A stretch of 60,758 nucleotides of DNA from Chryseobacterium sp. MYb7 (GCF_002979455.1 NZ_PCOU01000035.1:1-60758), one strand, 5' to 3'. Numbered from the stretch's first letter, positions 8,151-16,692 are shown. Program-made: numbers and translations. Notes: generated by a model not told the origin, from the letters alone.

Positions 8151-8609
8151 ATGACTAAAATAAAGTTAATTATATCCATCATTTTCTTTTTATTAATTTA
8201 TTCATGTTCAATCAATGAAAGACCACAATTCAGATATCGAAGTGATAGAAAACAAAAAAACAATGAAAAGGAATTTTATACCAAAAGATTTAGAGATGCT
8301 GTCTTTTACAAATGTCTACAACATGGATATGGCGAGGATACTAATTTTAAAATAGGAAAATTAATGGCTGAGAAAGATTTATTTACTCCCTCTGATGAGC
8401 CATTTATTATAGAAGATAGAATACAAGATAGCCTAGCAAAGCAAATAATATCAAATCTTCCTCCTGTATATATACTTAATGAAAATGAGAATGGAATAAA
8501 GGGTAAAAATTTTATTATTTCTACTTGTTTAAGTTTTAATGAGAGTAAGGAACTTAATAAAATAGCTCATAAGTATTATAAAATGAAGTTAAAAGAAGAA
8601 AGAAACTAG
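8151..8609 (+). CDS. Tai4-like immunity lipoprotein (second, divergent copy)
   Basis: 152 residues, lipoprotein signal MTKIKLIISIIFFLLIYSC (Cys 19). It shares the two-Cys layout of the gene before it: RFRDAVFYKCLQHGYGED (Cys 55) and IISTCLSFNESKELNKIAHKY (Cys 126). The rest differs strongly, as expected for paralogues that recognise different partners. The spacing of 107 bases to the first copy and the AT-rich leader leave open whether the two are cotranscribed. The high A/T content of all genes from 5229 to 8609 compared with the following region suggests acquired DNA. Confidence 0.6.
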   Translation: MTKIKLIISIIFFLLIYSCSINERPQFRYRSDRKQKNNEKEFYTKRFRDAVFYKCLQHGYGEDTNFKIGKLMAEKDLFTPSDEPFIIEDRIQDSLAKQIISNLPPVYILNENENGIKGKNFIISTCLSFNESKELNKIAHKYYKMKLKEERN

Positions 8610-8783
8610 AATATTAAACTCATTTTAAGCCACTTGCAAACACTTACATACACCATTCTTCGAATTTAAAACTTGGTAAAATACCGCAAAAACAGCTCTT
8701 GAACCATAAATCCCAGAACAGGAAACAAACTTATTTGTGGCTTTTTATTATTATCTCTTTATAAAGAATATCCTGATAACATT

Positions 8784-9572
8784 TTACTCAATCCAGAAAT
8801 ACCCCATAGAATACGTTTTGGCTTTTCCAGCTACAATTACTCTTTCATTTTTGTTTTCACAATAGAGCTGTCCGCCTCTTTCAGATATCTGACGGGCAAA
8901 AAGCTGATCTTTCCCTAATCTTGATGACCAGAACGGGATAAGTGAACAATGGGCAGAACCCGTTACCGGATCTTCAAGAATAGATGATTGTGAGGTAAAA
9001 TACCTTGAAACAAAATCACAGTCAGTGCCTGCCGCCGTTACAACCACACCACCCGGATCAAGATTGATAAGATCAAATATGGATCTTTCAATTTTGATAT
9101 TTTGTATATCCTCTTCAGAATCGTAGACCAGAACATAATCTCTCGCTTTGAAGACCTCTTTAGGCTGTATATTAAGCGATCTGGATATGCTGTCCGGAAG
9201 GGCAGAGGGTACAGGCATTCTTGACGGAAAATCCATATAATAAAATCCATCTTTCACATCAACCGTTAACTCACCACTTTTCGTTTCAAAAACGATTCTA
9301 TCACTTTGATAATTTAAGATTGAGATTAAGCAATGAGCTGTGGCAAGGGTAGCATGTCCGCATAAATCCATCTCTATTTCAGGGGTAAACCATCTAAGAT
9401 GAACACTATTGCCATTGTCTATAAAGAAAGCGGTTTCTGCTACTGCATTTTCACGGGCTATTTTTAACAGAATTTCATCGGGTAACCAATTTTTTAATGG
9501 AACAACACACGCCGGATTTCCATGGAAAATAGATTCTGTAAAAGCATCTATTTGATATAATTCTAACTTCAT
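8784..9572 (-). CDS. PhzF-family isomerase
   Basis: 262 residues of the PhzF/YddE fold (diaminopimelate-epimerase-like, two similar halves). The acidic catalytic residue is Glu 46 in NAVAETAFF. The family motif MDLCGHATLATAH lies at 68-80 and the second half has DPVTGSAHCSL at 201-211. The length is normal. PhzF itself isomerises dihydro-hydroxyanthranilate in phenazine synthesis, but no other phenazine genes are here, so the substrate is unknown; most stand-alone homologues have no assigned reaction. It is monocistronic and converges with the immunity-like genes. Confidence 0.88.
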   Translation of the reverse strand: MKLELYQIDAFTESIFHGNPACVVPLKNWLPDEILLKIARENAVAETAFFIDNGNSVHLRWFTPEIEMDLCGHATLATAHCLISILNYQSDRIVFETKSGELTVDVKDGFYYMDFPSRMPVPSALPDSISRSLNIQPKEVFKARDYVLVYDSEEDIQNIKIERSIFDLINLDPGGVVVTAAGTDCDFVSRYFTSQSSILEDPVTGSAHCSLIPFWSSRLGKDQLFARQISERGGQLYCENKNERVIVAGKAKTYSMGYFWIE

Positions 9573-9960
9573 AGGTTGTAAAAAATTTGTAATACATAAA
9601 GATACTCCATTTCCGATAAGTAAACGTCTGGTATTTCAGAGAAAATCATTTTTAGAAATAGCTTTGGTTTTTTAACATTGTAAATGGTTGATATTCTGTG
9701 TTGTAAATATGAGTTATGTTAAAACGTAACAAGTAATTGTTTGATAATCAGTATATTGAATATTGTTTAGTTATATTGTGTTTTTTATGTAAAATGTAAT
9801 ATAATTAATTGTATATTTAGTATATAATTAATGATTGTATCTTATTGTTAATGAGTTAGGTATATTGTTTTGAATGTGTTTTTCAGCGTTTTGTGAGGCT
9901 GGATATATTCAATAAAATAATATATGGGTGAAAAAACTATAACTATTAAAACATACAATC
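9573..9960. other. Intergenic region between PhzF-like gene and first terpene synthase
   Basis: About 390 very AT-rich bases. It must contain the divergent promoters of both flanking genes. The only structured element I noticed is GTTAAAACGTAAC at about 9719-9731. No open frame of convincing length and no RNA gene are visible. Confidence 0.4.
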
Positions 9961-10983
9961 ATGAGTAATGAAAAATTTAATCCCCTTGAACTTCTCCAGA
10001 ATAAGTTCAGGTATCCATTCCCAACTCTAAAAAATCCACATGCTGAACAGCTCCAGGAGATTACTGAAAATCAATGGATTGATGGAGAATATTTGTGGCT
10101 CTACGAAAACAATCCTAATGTGCGTAAAAAGTACAAAAAAACGAAGACTGCACATATCGCAGCACAGTGGTTTCCAACTGCTTCTGCTGACCGGTTCAAG
10201 CCAATCTGCAGGCTGATGCTATGGACCTTATACAATGATGATTTGTATGAGGAAAGCGACCCAGAAGAGATAGATGGTATACATACCAAGTCTATCGCCA
10301 TACTGAATGGTGAGATCAGTGCAGCCCAGTCCGGAATACCTCTCGGTTCTATGCTGGCTTCGTTAAGAGAGGAATTGCTTCAGTTTATTCCACAAGAATC
10401 AATGCATCGTTTTACACAGATGATCAGCAGATATTTTAGTGGTCTTAAAAAAGAACAGGAATACAAGAAGAATAAGATATTTCCTACAACAGCAGAATGC
10501 ATTGTCCTAAGGGAAGATTCCATTTGTCTGTATCCTTTCCTGCAGCTCACCGAAGTTGAAACAGGCATCACTCTGCCTCCTGAAATCCATAATCATCCTG
10601 TGATCCGCCGCCTGCAGGCACTTGCCTGTCATTTGGTAACTTTTTTCAATGAAGTTCAATCTGTAGTAAAAGATGAAGCAACAGGCAGCATTTACTATAA
10701 TATTGTGAAGGTGATCCAGAATGAACGCAGGGTCTCATTAGAGGAAGCCTGCCTGGAAGATCTTCGGCTTCATAATGAAGATCTGAAGGAATTTGTAACC
10801 CTGCAGGCCTCACTTCCAGACTTTGGTGTATGGCACGAGGCTGTGGTCAATTGGGTACATTATATGAGTATGGTACTGAGCGGTTGGAAAAATATATCTA
10901 CCAAGCTTGACCGTTACAACAGGACTGAATTTCCTAGTGCTTCCGAATTAAAAGAAACCTTAGGACAGAACCAATTTCAATAA
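9961..10983 (+). CDS. Class I terpene synthase (first)
   Basis: 340 residues, the alpha-domain size of bacterial terpene cyclases. The metal-binding aspartate-rich motif is DDLYE at 93-97 (preceded by LYN). The NSE triad is NEVQSVVKD at 230-238, where the usual Asp after Asn is Glu and the final Glu is Asp. Arg 184 lies exactly 46 residues before the triad, where the diphosphate sensor is expected, and the C-terminal RY pair is at 318-319. It would ionise a prenyl diphosphate (probably farnesyl or geranylgeranyl diphosphate) and cyclise it in the cytoplasm; substrate and product cannot be read from the sequence. The NSE changes are conservative, so activity is likely. A related synthase follows after 239 bases. 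Confidence 0.92.
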   Translation: MSNEKFNPLELLQNKFRYPFPTLKNPHAEQLQEITENQWIDGEYLWLYENNPNVRKKYKKTKTAHIAAQWFPTASADRFKPICRLMLWTLYNDDLYEESDPEEIDGIHTKSIAILNGEISAAQSGIPLGSMLASLREELLQFIPQESMHRFTQMISRYFSGLKKEQEYKKNKIFPTTAECIVLREDSICLYPFLQLTEVETGITLPPEIHNHPVIRRLQALACHLVTFFNEVQSVVKDEATGSIYYNIVKVIQNERRVSLEEACLEDLRLHNEDLKEFVTLQASLPDFGVWHEAVVNWVHYMSMVLSGWKNISTKLDRYNRTEFPSASELKETLGQNQFQ

Positions 10984-11222
10984 AATATGAATGATTACCG
11001 CGGTGTTTGAAAAGACATTAACCTCGTGGTGATTATATATTGAGTACCTGCCAGATGTGCAGAACAGATTGATGGATATACCCATATGTGAATACATGAT
11101 CTATGAAATACAAAGCGGTATTATAGCAACAATCAATATGCTAAATAAATCACAACTGGATTTTTTTAGCATAAAACAGTTGATATTGATTAAGTACAAA
11201 TAATTTTAAAATATAAATAAAA
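10984..11222. other. Spacer between terpene synthases
   Basis: 239 bases without a gene. Less AT-rich in its first 120 bases than other gaps in the window, which could mean decayed coding sequence, but no frame matches terpene synthase motifs. Confidence 0.3.
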
Positions 11223-12227
11223 ATGACACCAGAACAATTTAATAGTGCAGATTATTTACTACGGGGATGTTACCCATGGCCTGATCTTATTAATCCACAT
11301 GCTGAACAAATGGGAAAAGATATGGATGATTGGATTGATAATGATTATACTTTTTTGACTGAAAAACAACGCAAAATTTATAAAAAAATGGAACTGCATA
11401 GGTGTACTGCACGTATGTGGCCACACCTAACCTATGAGCAGGCCATTCCATGCAACCGGTTCATGCTTCAGTATGTTGCTCTCGATGATCAGGTGGAACA
11501 TTCGTCTCTTGAGGAAATTCAGGAGTTACGAATTCGTTGTACCGATATTCTCAAGGGTGCTCAACCCTTGCCGGAGGAAAATGCACTCTATCATCATATG
11601 GCAATGATCCGGGATGAATTTCGTGCTTTTATGCCAGATCTATGGTTTGAGCGGTTTGTTTACTATTTTTATCAATCCTTCAGATATGGAATAGAGCTGG
11701 AGTATCCTTACAAAATAGCACACCGCCCGCCGTCACTGAATCTTTATAAAACCATTCGTGAATATTCGGTTCTCATGCGTCCTTATCTGATTTTTGGCGA
11801 GATTGAATCAGGTCTTGTCCTGCCGGAACATATCTTTGAGCATATCGTGGTACAAAAAATGATTTCCCATATGACTCTGGTTGTCGCCTGGCAAAATGAT
11901 CTTCATTCTCTGCCTAAAGAAATGGCTAAAGGAACAGAAGTTTTTAATTTGGTTTTCGTATTACAGCAGGAATATAACCTCTCATTGGAAGATGCTTGTG
12001 CAGAGGCTTTGCGTATTCATAATGAAGAACTGGCAAGTTTGATGGGTTTACATAAAGAGTATCGGGAGTTTGGTGAATATCAGGAACACATCGATAAATT
12101 TGTTTACTATGCAGGTGTTGGGCTTCAGGGTGTGAACACATTTTATCTGGAAACAAACAGATATAAACATGGAGGAATTGGTTTTGCCTGGCCTGAAGAT
12201 AATCATACATCAAATAAGAGTCTGTAA
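11223..12227 (+). CDS. Class I terpene synthase (second)
   Basis: 334 residues. Aspartate-rich motif DDQVE at 88-92, canonical NSE triad NDLHSLPKE at 225-233, diphosphate-sensor Arg 179 exactly 46 residues before it, and C-terminal RY at 313-314. All four landmarks are therefore intact. It resembles the first synthase from the start (YPWPDLINPHAEQ against YPFPTLKNPHAEQ) but differs across most of the rest, so the two are old paralogues that probably make different products. No prenyl-diphosphate synthase, P450 or other tailoring gene lies next to it; the precursor must come from elsewhere in the genome. Confidence 0.93.
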   Translation: MTPEQFNSADYLLRGCYPWPDLINPHAEQMGKDMDDWIDNDYTFLTEKQRKIYKKMELHRCTARMWPHLTYEQAIPCNRFMLQYVALDDQVEHSSLEEIQELRIRCTDILKGAQPLPEENALYHHMAMIRDEFRAFMPDLWFERFVYYFYQSFRYGIELEYPYKIAHRPPSLNLYKTIREYSVLMRPYLIFGEIESGLVLPEHIFEHIVVQKMISHMTLVVAWQNDLHSLPKEMAKGTEVFNLVFVLQQEYNLSLEDACAEALRIHNEELASLMGLHKEYREFGEYQEHIDKFVYYAGVGLQGVNTFYLETNRYKHGGIGFAWPEDNHTSNKSL

Positions 12228-12252
12228 TTACTATAGCAGTTAAATTTTAAAG

Positions 12253-12503
12253 ATGAAACAACAGGATGTTTCTATTTTACAATACCCATGGCCCTATGAA
12301 ATAGGGCCTTTTTTCCAATCATTCTATGAAGAACAGAGCGATTGGATTGATACTGATTATCTGTTTTTGTCTGAAGCTGCAAGAACTAAATATAAAAAGC
12401 ATAGCCTGATGGAAGCAGCATCCTATTGAAGCACCCGATAATTCAACGATTGAAAATGCTTATGTGCCGTATTATGGCCATTCTCTTCTCCACAGAAATT
12501 TAA
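12253..12503 (+). pseudogene. Relic of a third terpene synthase
   Basis: The ATG at 12253 opens 58 codons clearly homologous to the N-terminus of the two synthases before it (LQYPWPYEIGPFFQSFYEEQ, then SDWIDTDYLFLSEAARTKYK), ended by TGA at 12427-12429. Three bases later, in another frame, 23 codons read HPIIQRLKMLMCRIMAILFS, which match the helix just before the NSE triad of the first synthase (HPVIRRLQALACHLVTFFNE). The middle part with the aspartate-rich motif is missing, and everything from the triad on is gone. The gene has lost about 150 central codons and its 3' half and cannot be functional. Confidence 0.8.
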
Positions 12504-12582
12504 TATTTTTATCCGGCAGGTGTGATTCATGTATCTTTATTTAAATATATTTGAATATAAAAACTTATACATCCAAGTTTAT

Positions 12583-13350
12583 ATGACCCAACCGCTATTG
12601 TTCTTCTCGACCGGATATTTTATCTATCTTGGACACGCCGTTGATACTGTAGTTCATGAGCATCATGCAATCCAGATTGCTATAAGTCTTGAGAACGAAA
12701 TAGAAGTGATTTCATCTGGCTCTATTATGAAATATAGAGCTGTTATTATCAATTCTGATGAACCTCACGAATGCAGAACCCGCGACAATACTTTTTTACT
12801 AATCAATATTGATCCAGAAAGTAAAATAGGAACGAGGCTTAAGAAAGTTTACTTATCTGAGAAAAAAATAGCAGCACTACCGGAATCTGTAGTGGAAGAA
12901 CTTTTGACGGATATGAAACCCTTATTGATTAATAATACAATTGCTGATCCTATTTTTAATACAGTACTTCAATTTCTTCAGGAACTGGCAGACACAAATG
13001 AAAGTGAGAATATGGATGACAGGATTATTAAAATTCTGGAAGTTCTTAAGCAGCCACAAAATGGGAATCTGAAAATTGAAAGCCTGTCGGCTTTGGTTCA
13101 TTTATCTCCAGGCAGGCTTATTCATTTATTTACAGAGCAGGTAGGTATTCCGGTGAGAAAATATATTCTTTGGGCAAGACTTTTGATTGCGTTGCAATAT
13201 ATCTTCGATGGACGGAATATCACAGAGGCAGCTCTGGAAGCGGGATTTTCAGATGCTCCTCACTTCAACCGGACATTCAGAAGAATGTTTGGTCAGTCTC
13301 CTTCAATTTTATTGCAGAATAGCCAAATCATACAAGCGTATGTAAAATAG
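12583..13350 (+). CDS. AraC-family transcriptional regulator
   Basis: 255 residues from the ATG at 12583 (MTQPLLFFSTGYFIYLGHAV); an in-frame ATG at 12529 adds an implausible Lys/Tyr-rich leader. The N-terminal part looks like a cupin-type sensor (HEHHAIQIAIS, DEPHECR). The C-terminal 95 residues hold both AraC helix-turn-helix motifs (IESLSALVHLSPGRLIHLF and ITEAALEAGFSDAPHFNRTF, ending MFGQSPS). It follows the terpene synthase relic in the same direction and may control the synthases; this is inference from position only. Confidence 0.88.
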   Translation: MTQPLLFFSTGYFIYLGHAVDTVVHEHHAIQIAISLENEIEVISSGSIMKYRAVIINSDEPHECRTRDNTFLLINIDPESKIGTRLKKVYLSEKKIAALPESVVEELLTDMKPLLINNTIADPIFNTVLQFLQELADTNESENMDDRIIKILEVLKQPQNGNLKIESLSALVHLSPGRLIHLFTEQVGIPVRKYILWARLLIALQYIFDGRNITEAALEAGFSDAPHFNRTFRRMFGQSPSILLQNSQIIQAYVK

Positions 13351-13383
13351 CTGGTGCATCTTTGCATATATAAATATGATATT

Positions 13384-14043
13384 ATGTATGCTATTAATCA
13401 CGCTGCCACAGCTTTACTCATTAAAAAAAATAGCCCGAAACTGCCATTGTTTCCACTTTTGATTTCTGTACAACTTGTAGAAGTATTATGGGTGTTTTTT
13501 AACTATTTGGGTTGGGAACATTTTTCAATCTCAGGAGGTAGAGTACATCTTGACTTTCTGCCTTATTCACATTCAGTTTTTTCAGGAGTTGCTGCGGCAG
13601 TACTTTCGTTTTGTGTGATCAACTGCGGGTATAAAAACAGAAAATTGGCGCTGGCTTTTGCCATTGGAGTTTTATCTCATGTCATGATTGATGTTATTTT
13701 TCATGAGAAGGATATTCAGCTGTCACCATTCTCTGCCAAACCGGCTTTTGGATTAGGTATTCTTGATTTTCCCATTCTGAATTTTATCATTGAATTTGTT
13801 TATGGACTATTTTGCTGGTGGTATTTTAAAGGAAGCAAGGCTTTGCTTTGGACAATTACTATCTTTAATTTCCTTGATTTACCCATGATGCTGGCACACG
13901 GAGATTCATTAAATATATTTGTGCATTATCCTTTTATTCTGCCCACTGTCATCCTGTTCCAGATATTGATCACCTGGTATTTTGTTTATCGTTATGCCCA
14001 TTCAAAAAATGATAAGAACAGTCCTGTGATTGGTGAAATTTAA
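13384..14043 (+). CDS. Multi-pass membrane protein, YdjM/DUF457-like putative metal-dependent hydrolase
   Basis: 219 residues if the ATG at 13384 is used; this removes a 10-residue leader from an upstream ATG that overlaps the regulator's end region. About six hydrophobic spans. The N-terminus MYAINHAATALL and the motifs PYSHSVFSG and VLSHVMIDVIFHEKD carry the conserved His and Asp residues of the membrane-bound YdjM-like hydrolases, a family with no firm substrate. It starts 34 bases after the AraC gene and is probably cotranscribed with it. Confidence 0.65.
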   Translation: MYAINHAATALLIKKNSPKLPLFPLLISVQLVEVLWVFFNYLGWEHFSISGGRVHLDFLPYSHSVFSGVAAAVLSFCVINCGYKNRKLALAFAIGVLSHVMIDVIFHEKDIQLSPFSAKPAFGLGILDFPILNFIIEFVYGLFCWWYFKGSKALLWTITIFNFLDLPMMLAHGDSLNIFVHYPFILPTVILFQILITWYFVYRYAHSKNDKNSPVIGEI

Positions 14044-14081
14044 TCTGAGACTTAATTTTTCTCTTCAAAATTAATAGAATA

Positions 14082-14113
14082 AAAAAGCATCACCGGAACA
14101 GTGATGCTTTTTA
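14082..14113. terminator. Bidirectional terminator
   Basis: AAAAAGCATCAC pairs with GTGATGCTTTTT around a 7-base loop. It serves the membrane protein gene on the plus strand and the acr3 gene on the minus strand. Confidence 0.85.
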
Positions 14114-14127
14114 TTTTGGATCTTAGA

Positions 14128-15162
14128 TTATTTATGATACCATTTCTTCTTCAATAATAAACTTGCTTTTACCAGAAGGATAAGTACCGGAACTTCTACC
14201 AAAGGACCGATTACTCCTACAAATGCCTGTGGTGAATGTATACCAAAAACTGAGATCGCAACAGCAATTGCCAGTTCAAAATTATTTCCGGTAGCAGTAA
14301 AGGCAATAGATGCATTTTTATCATATGGAATTTTTAATGCTTTATTGATCATGAAACTTACGAAAAACATCAAAACAAAATAGATAATTAAAGGGATTGC
14401 TACCTTAGCAACATCCATTGGCAATTCCAGTATTTTGGAGCCTTTTAAGCTAAACATCAATACAATTGTAAATAATAAAGCATACAACGTGACAGGGGAT
14501 ATCTGAGGTATGAATTTTCTATTGTACCATTCCGAACCTTTTGATTTTATAAGGAAATAACGACTGAGAAATCCTGCCAGAAAAGGAATTCCCAGATAGA
14601 TCAGTACACTTTCTGTAATATCCTTCATAGAGACATTTACCTTAAAACTTGCAAGCCCCAGTTGGTTGGGAAGTACATTAATGAACAGCCACACCATAAA
14701 ACTATACGTAAACACCTGAAAGATACTGTTCAAAGCAATCAGCAAAGCTGCATATTCTCTGTTACCCTTGGCAAGGTCATTCCAGACGATGACCATAGCA
14801 ATACATCTGGCCAGCCCAATAAGGATCAAACCAGCCATGTAATCGGGTTCATGCCTTAAAAAGAGTATAGCAAGACCGAACATCAGAAGCGGACCGATGA
14901 TCCAGTTGAGAAATAAAGAGACACTAATTGCTTTTTTATCTTTAAATACCAATGGCAGAAGAGAATAATCTACCTTTGCCAATGGAGGATACATCATAAG
15001 AATAAGCCCGATTGCCAAAGGAATATTCGTTGTTCCAATAGACTGCGAATTGATTAAATCAGGAATAACCGGAAAAAAATATCCCAAGGCAATCCCCATA
15101 CCCATGGCGAGAAATATCCATAAAGTAAGATAACGGTCAAGAAATTTTAATCTGGGCTGCAT
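14128..15162 (-). CDS. acr3: ACR3-type arsenite efflux transporter
   Basis: 344 residues with about ten membrane spans. The conserved Cys of ACR3 carriers is Cys 120 in GLARCIAMVIVWN, and the N-terminus has FLAMGMGIALGY and the helix PPLAKVDY. ACR3 exports arsenite, driven by the proton gradient, across the inner membrane. It is the last gene of an operon: the start codon lies 2 bases after the stop of the phosphatase-like arsenate reductase gene. An ArsR-type operator stands before the first gene of the operon. Confidence 0.95.
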   Translation of the reverse strand: MQPRLKFLDRYLTLWIFLAMGMGIALGYFFPVIPDLINSQSIGTTNIPLAIGLILMMYPPLAKVDYSLLPLVFKDKKAISVSLFLNWIIGPLLMFGLAILFLRHEPDYMAGLILIGLARCIAMVIVWNDLAKGNREYAALLIALNSIFQVFTYSFMVWLFINVLPNQLGLASFKVNVSMKDITESVLIYLGIPFLAGFLSRYFLIKSKGSEWYNRKFIPQISPVTLYALLFTIVLMFSLKGSKILELPMDVAKVAIPLIIYFVLMFFVSFMINKALKIPYDKNASIAFTATGNNFELAIAVAISVFGIHSPQAFVGVIGPLVEVPVLILLVKASLLLKKKWYHK

Positions 15163-15164
15163 GA

Positions 15165-15776
15165 TTAGAGTTTGATGTTAGAAAAGACATAGAACATTTC
15201 TTCTGCAATTTGCAAGCTTCTTTCAGCATATACTGATGCCTGTTCCGGAGTATTATCTGAAACTTTAGGATCCTCAAACGTAATAGGAATCCTTTTCTCT
15301 GCTCCTGGAATGAACGGACATCCACCATCTGCCTGTGAGCATGTCATGATCGCTGCAAATTCTGATACTGGATTGAACGGACTGTCATATTTTTTTGAAA
15401 AGCCCATAACTGGATGGCTGTTGTCGTTATATCTTATTGCATACACAGGATTGGCTGTATCAGTAATACTGAAAACTGTGAAACCCTGTTCCTTCAGGAT
15501 CTCTGCAACTTTTGGAAATAATGCCGTCGTTTCCGTGCCTCCGGAATAGCAGTAAACTTTCGGAATCGTAAAGAAAGAAGCTGCTGCCTGTGCCCAAACC
15601 TGTGCCAGATGACTTCGGCGGGAATTGTGAGTGCAGATAAAATTCAGATTGATTTCTTTGCTATCGTTAACTTTTTGTTGGATAAAGCTGATCAAAGGTT
15701 CCAGAATCTCTTTTCTATCGGAATCTATATTTTCCCATTGTAAAGATCGAATCGTGTTTAATAATTCTTGATACAT
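15165..15776 (-). CDS. arsC: Low-molecular-weight phosphatase-type arsenate reductase
   Basis: 203 residues. The phosphate-binding loop is CTHNSRRS at 48-55 (CX5R with Cys 48 and Arg 54), and the general acid is probably Asp 169 in FEDPKV. A Cys pair further on is TCSQADGGC (146 and 153). In thioredoxin-coupled ArsC the redox relay uses Cys residues about 70-75 positions after the catalytic one, so this longer protein has a different arrangement; close relatives are annotated as protein-tyrosine-phosphatase-like arsenic genes. It would reduce arsenate to arsenite for export by the next gene. It lies 19 bases after the DUF6428 gene. Confidence 0.8.
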   Translation of the reverse strand: MYQELLNTIRSLQWENIDSDRKEILEPLISFIQQKVNDSKEINLNFICTHNSRRSHLAQVWAQAAASFFTIPKVYCYSGGTETTALFPKVAEILKEQGFTVFSITDTANPVYAIRYNDNSHPVMGFSKKYDSPFNPVSEFAAIMTCSQADGGCPFIPGAEKRIPITFEDPKVSDNTPEQASVYAERSLQIAEEMFYVFSNIKL

Positions 15777-15795
15777 AACTTTTTATTAGGATTAA

Positions 15796-16269
15796 TTAGC
15801 AGCAGCCTGATGCCGGATTACACACTGAAGTTGGGTTTACAGATAATTCAGACATATTTTTCTTTTGTTTTTCAGAATGAATCCCACAGGCTTCCTGAGC
15901 AAGACAGCCGGTTGTTTTGTTTTTCAGAACGAAGTTTTTCCCGTTAAATTCCAGATCATATTTGCCAATAGTTTCACCCTGATATTCTACTTCAATTTCT
16001 GAATCTTCTATTCCCAGTTGTTCTTCAGAAAGTTGAATGATATGAAGCAGTTTTCCCGGTTTCAGACGGTGTTGATAATCATCAGCATTCCATAACTGAA
16101 AATTAACTGCTTTTTCATGCCTGATTACCCCTCCGCAATCGATGAAGTTTTTTACAATTTGTCCCACTTCCGTTACATGGAAATGTTCTGGGACAAAGCT
16201 TCCGTTTTCTAATTGAAATTCTACATTTTCCAGTGTAGGTAGAATTTCTTTAATTTTTGATAGTCTCAT
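15796..16269 (-). CDS. DUF6428 protein of the arsenic operon
   Basis: 157 residues, no signal peptide. The family is regularly seen in Bacteroidetes arsenic operons next to ArsR, and the reaction is unknown. Residues such as HFHVTEVGQ and the FQLWNADDYQHRLKPGKLL block are characteristic. The end is Cys-rich (TGCLAQEACGIH, VCNPASGCC) and could bind arsenite or another soft metal; this last idea is inference. First gene of the operon with arsC and acr3. Confidence 0.75.
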   Translation of the reverse strand: MRLSKIKEILPTLENVEFQLENGSFVPEHFHVTEVGQIVKNFIDCGGVIRHEKAVNFQLWNADDYQHRLKPGKLLHIIQLSEEQLGIEDSEIEVEYQGETIGKYDLEFNGKNFVLKNKTTGCLAQEACGIHSEKQKKNMSELSVNPTSVCNPASGCC

Positions 16270-16292
16270 AATAGATTAAAATTTATATAGTG

Positions 16293-16312
16293 TTATATTG
16301 CAATATTACGAT
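16293..16312. promoter_or_regulatory. ArsR-type operator before the DUF6428-arsC-acr3 operon
   Basis: The 20-base sequence TTATATTGCAATATTACGAT, whose centre ATATTGCAATAT is a perfect palindrome, lies 24 bases upstream of the operon's first start codon. The same 20 bases occur upstream of arsR. Confidence 0.75.
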
Positions 16313-16334
16313 ATGTTTATTCAAAAAAAATGCC

Positions 16335-16664
16335 TTAACAGCATTGTTTTATAGTTACATCCTGATTAAAAAACAGGTTGAATTCATTTTGAAATTGCTT
16401 CCAGGTACTTTCATTAATACAGTAACATACAGATTTTCCTTCAATAGAACCTTTAATGATCCCGATATTCTTCAGCTCTTTTAAGTGTTGAGAAATGGTA
16501 GCCTGAGCCAGTCCAAGTTCTTCAACAAGATCGTTACAGATACATGCTTTTTGATTAATAATGTACTGTAAAATGGCTATTCTTGCCGGATGTCCCAAAA
16601 CTTTAAGCAGAGAAGCCAGCTTATTTTGTTCTTCAGTATAGATTTCTGTTTTTGTAACACCCAT
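16335..16664 (-). CDS. arsR: ArsR-family arsenic-responsive repressor
   Basis: 109 residues from the ATG at 16664; an upstream ATG at 16685 lies inside the operator and is less likely. Winged helix with DLVEELGLAQATISQHLKEL at about 45-64. Cys 41 and Cys 43 at the start of the recognition region (ACICNDL) correspond to the CxC arsenite site of classical ArsR. Further Cys at 80, 82, 108 and 109 could help. It represses until arsenite binds. It ends about 25 bases from the second operator and reads toward the efflux operon. Confidence 0.92.
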   Translation of the reverse strand: MGVTKTEIYTEEQNKLASLLKVLGHPARIAILQYIINQKACICNDLVEELGLAQATISQHLKELKNIGIIKGSIEGKSVCYCINESTWKQFQNEFNLFFNQDVTIKQCC

Positions 16665-16672
16665 TGTTTTAA

Positions 16673-16692
16673 TTTTATATTGCAATATTACG
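16673..16692. promoter_or_regulatory. ArsR-type operator before arsR
   Basis: TTATATTGCAATATTACGAT again, with the palindrome at 16677-16688, 9 bases upstream of the chosen arsR start. The position predicts autorepression. Confidence 0.75.

Noticed and set aside
10984..11222. A fourth decayed terpene synthase between the two intact ones.
   Set aside because: Reading all frames by eye gave no block resembling synthase motifs.
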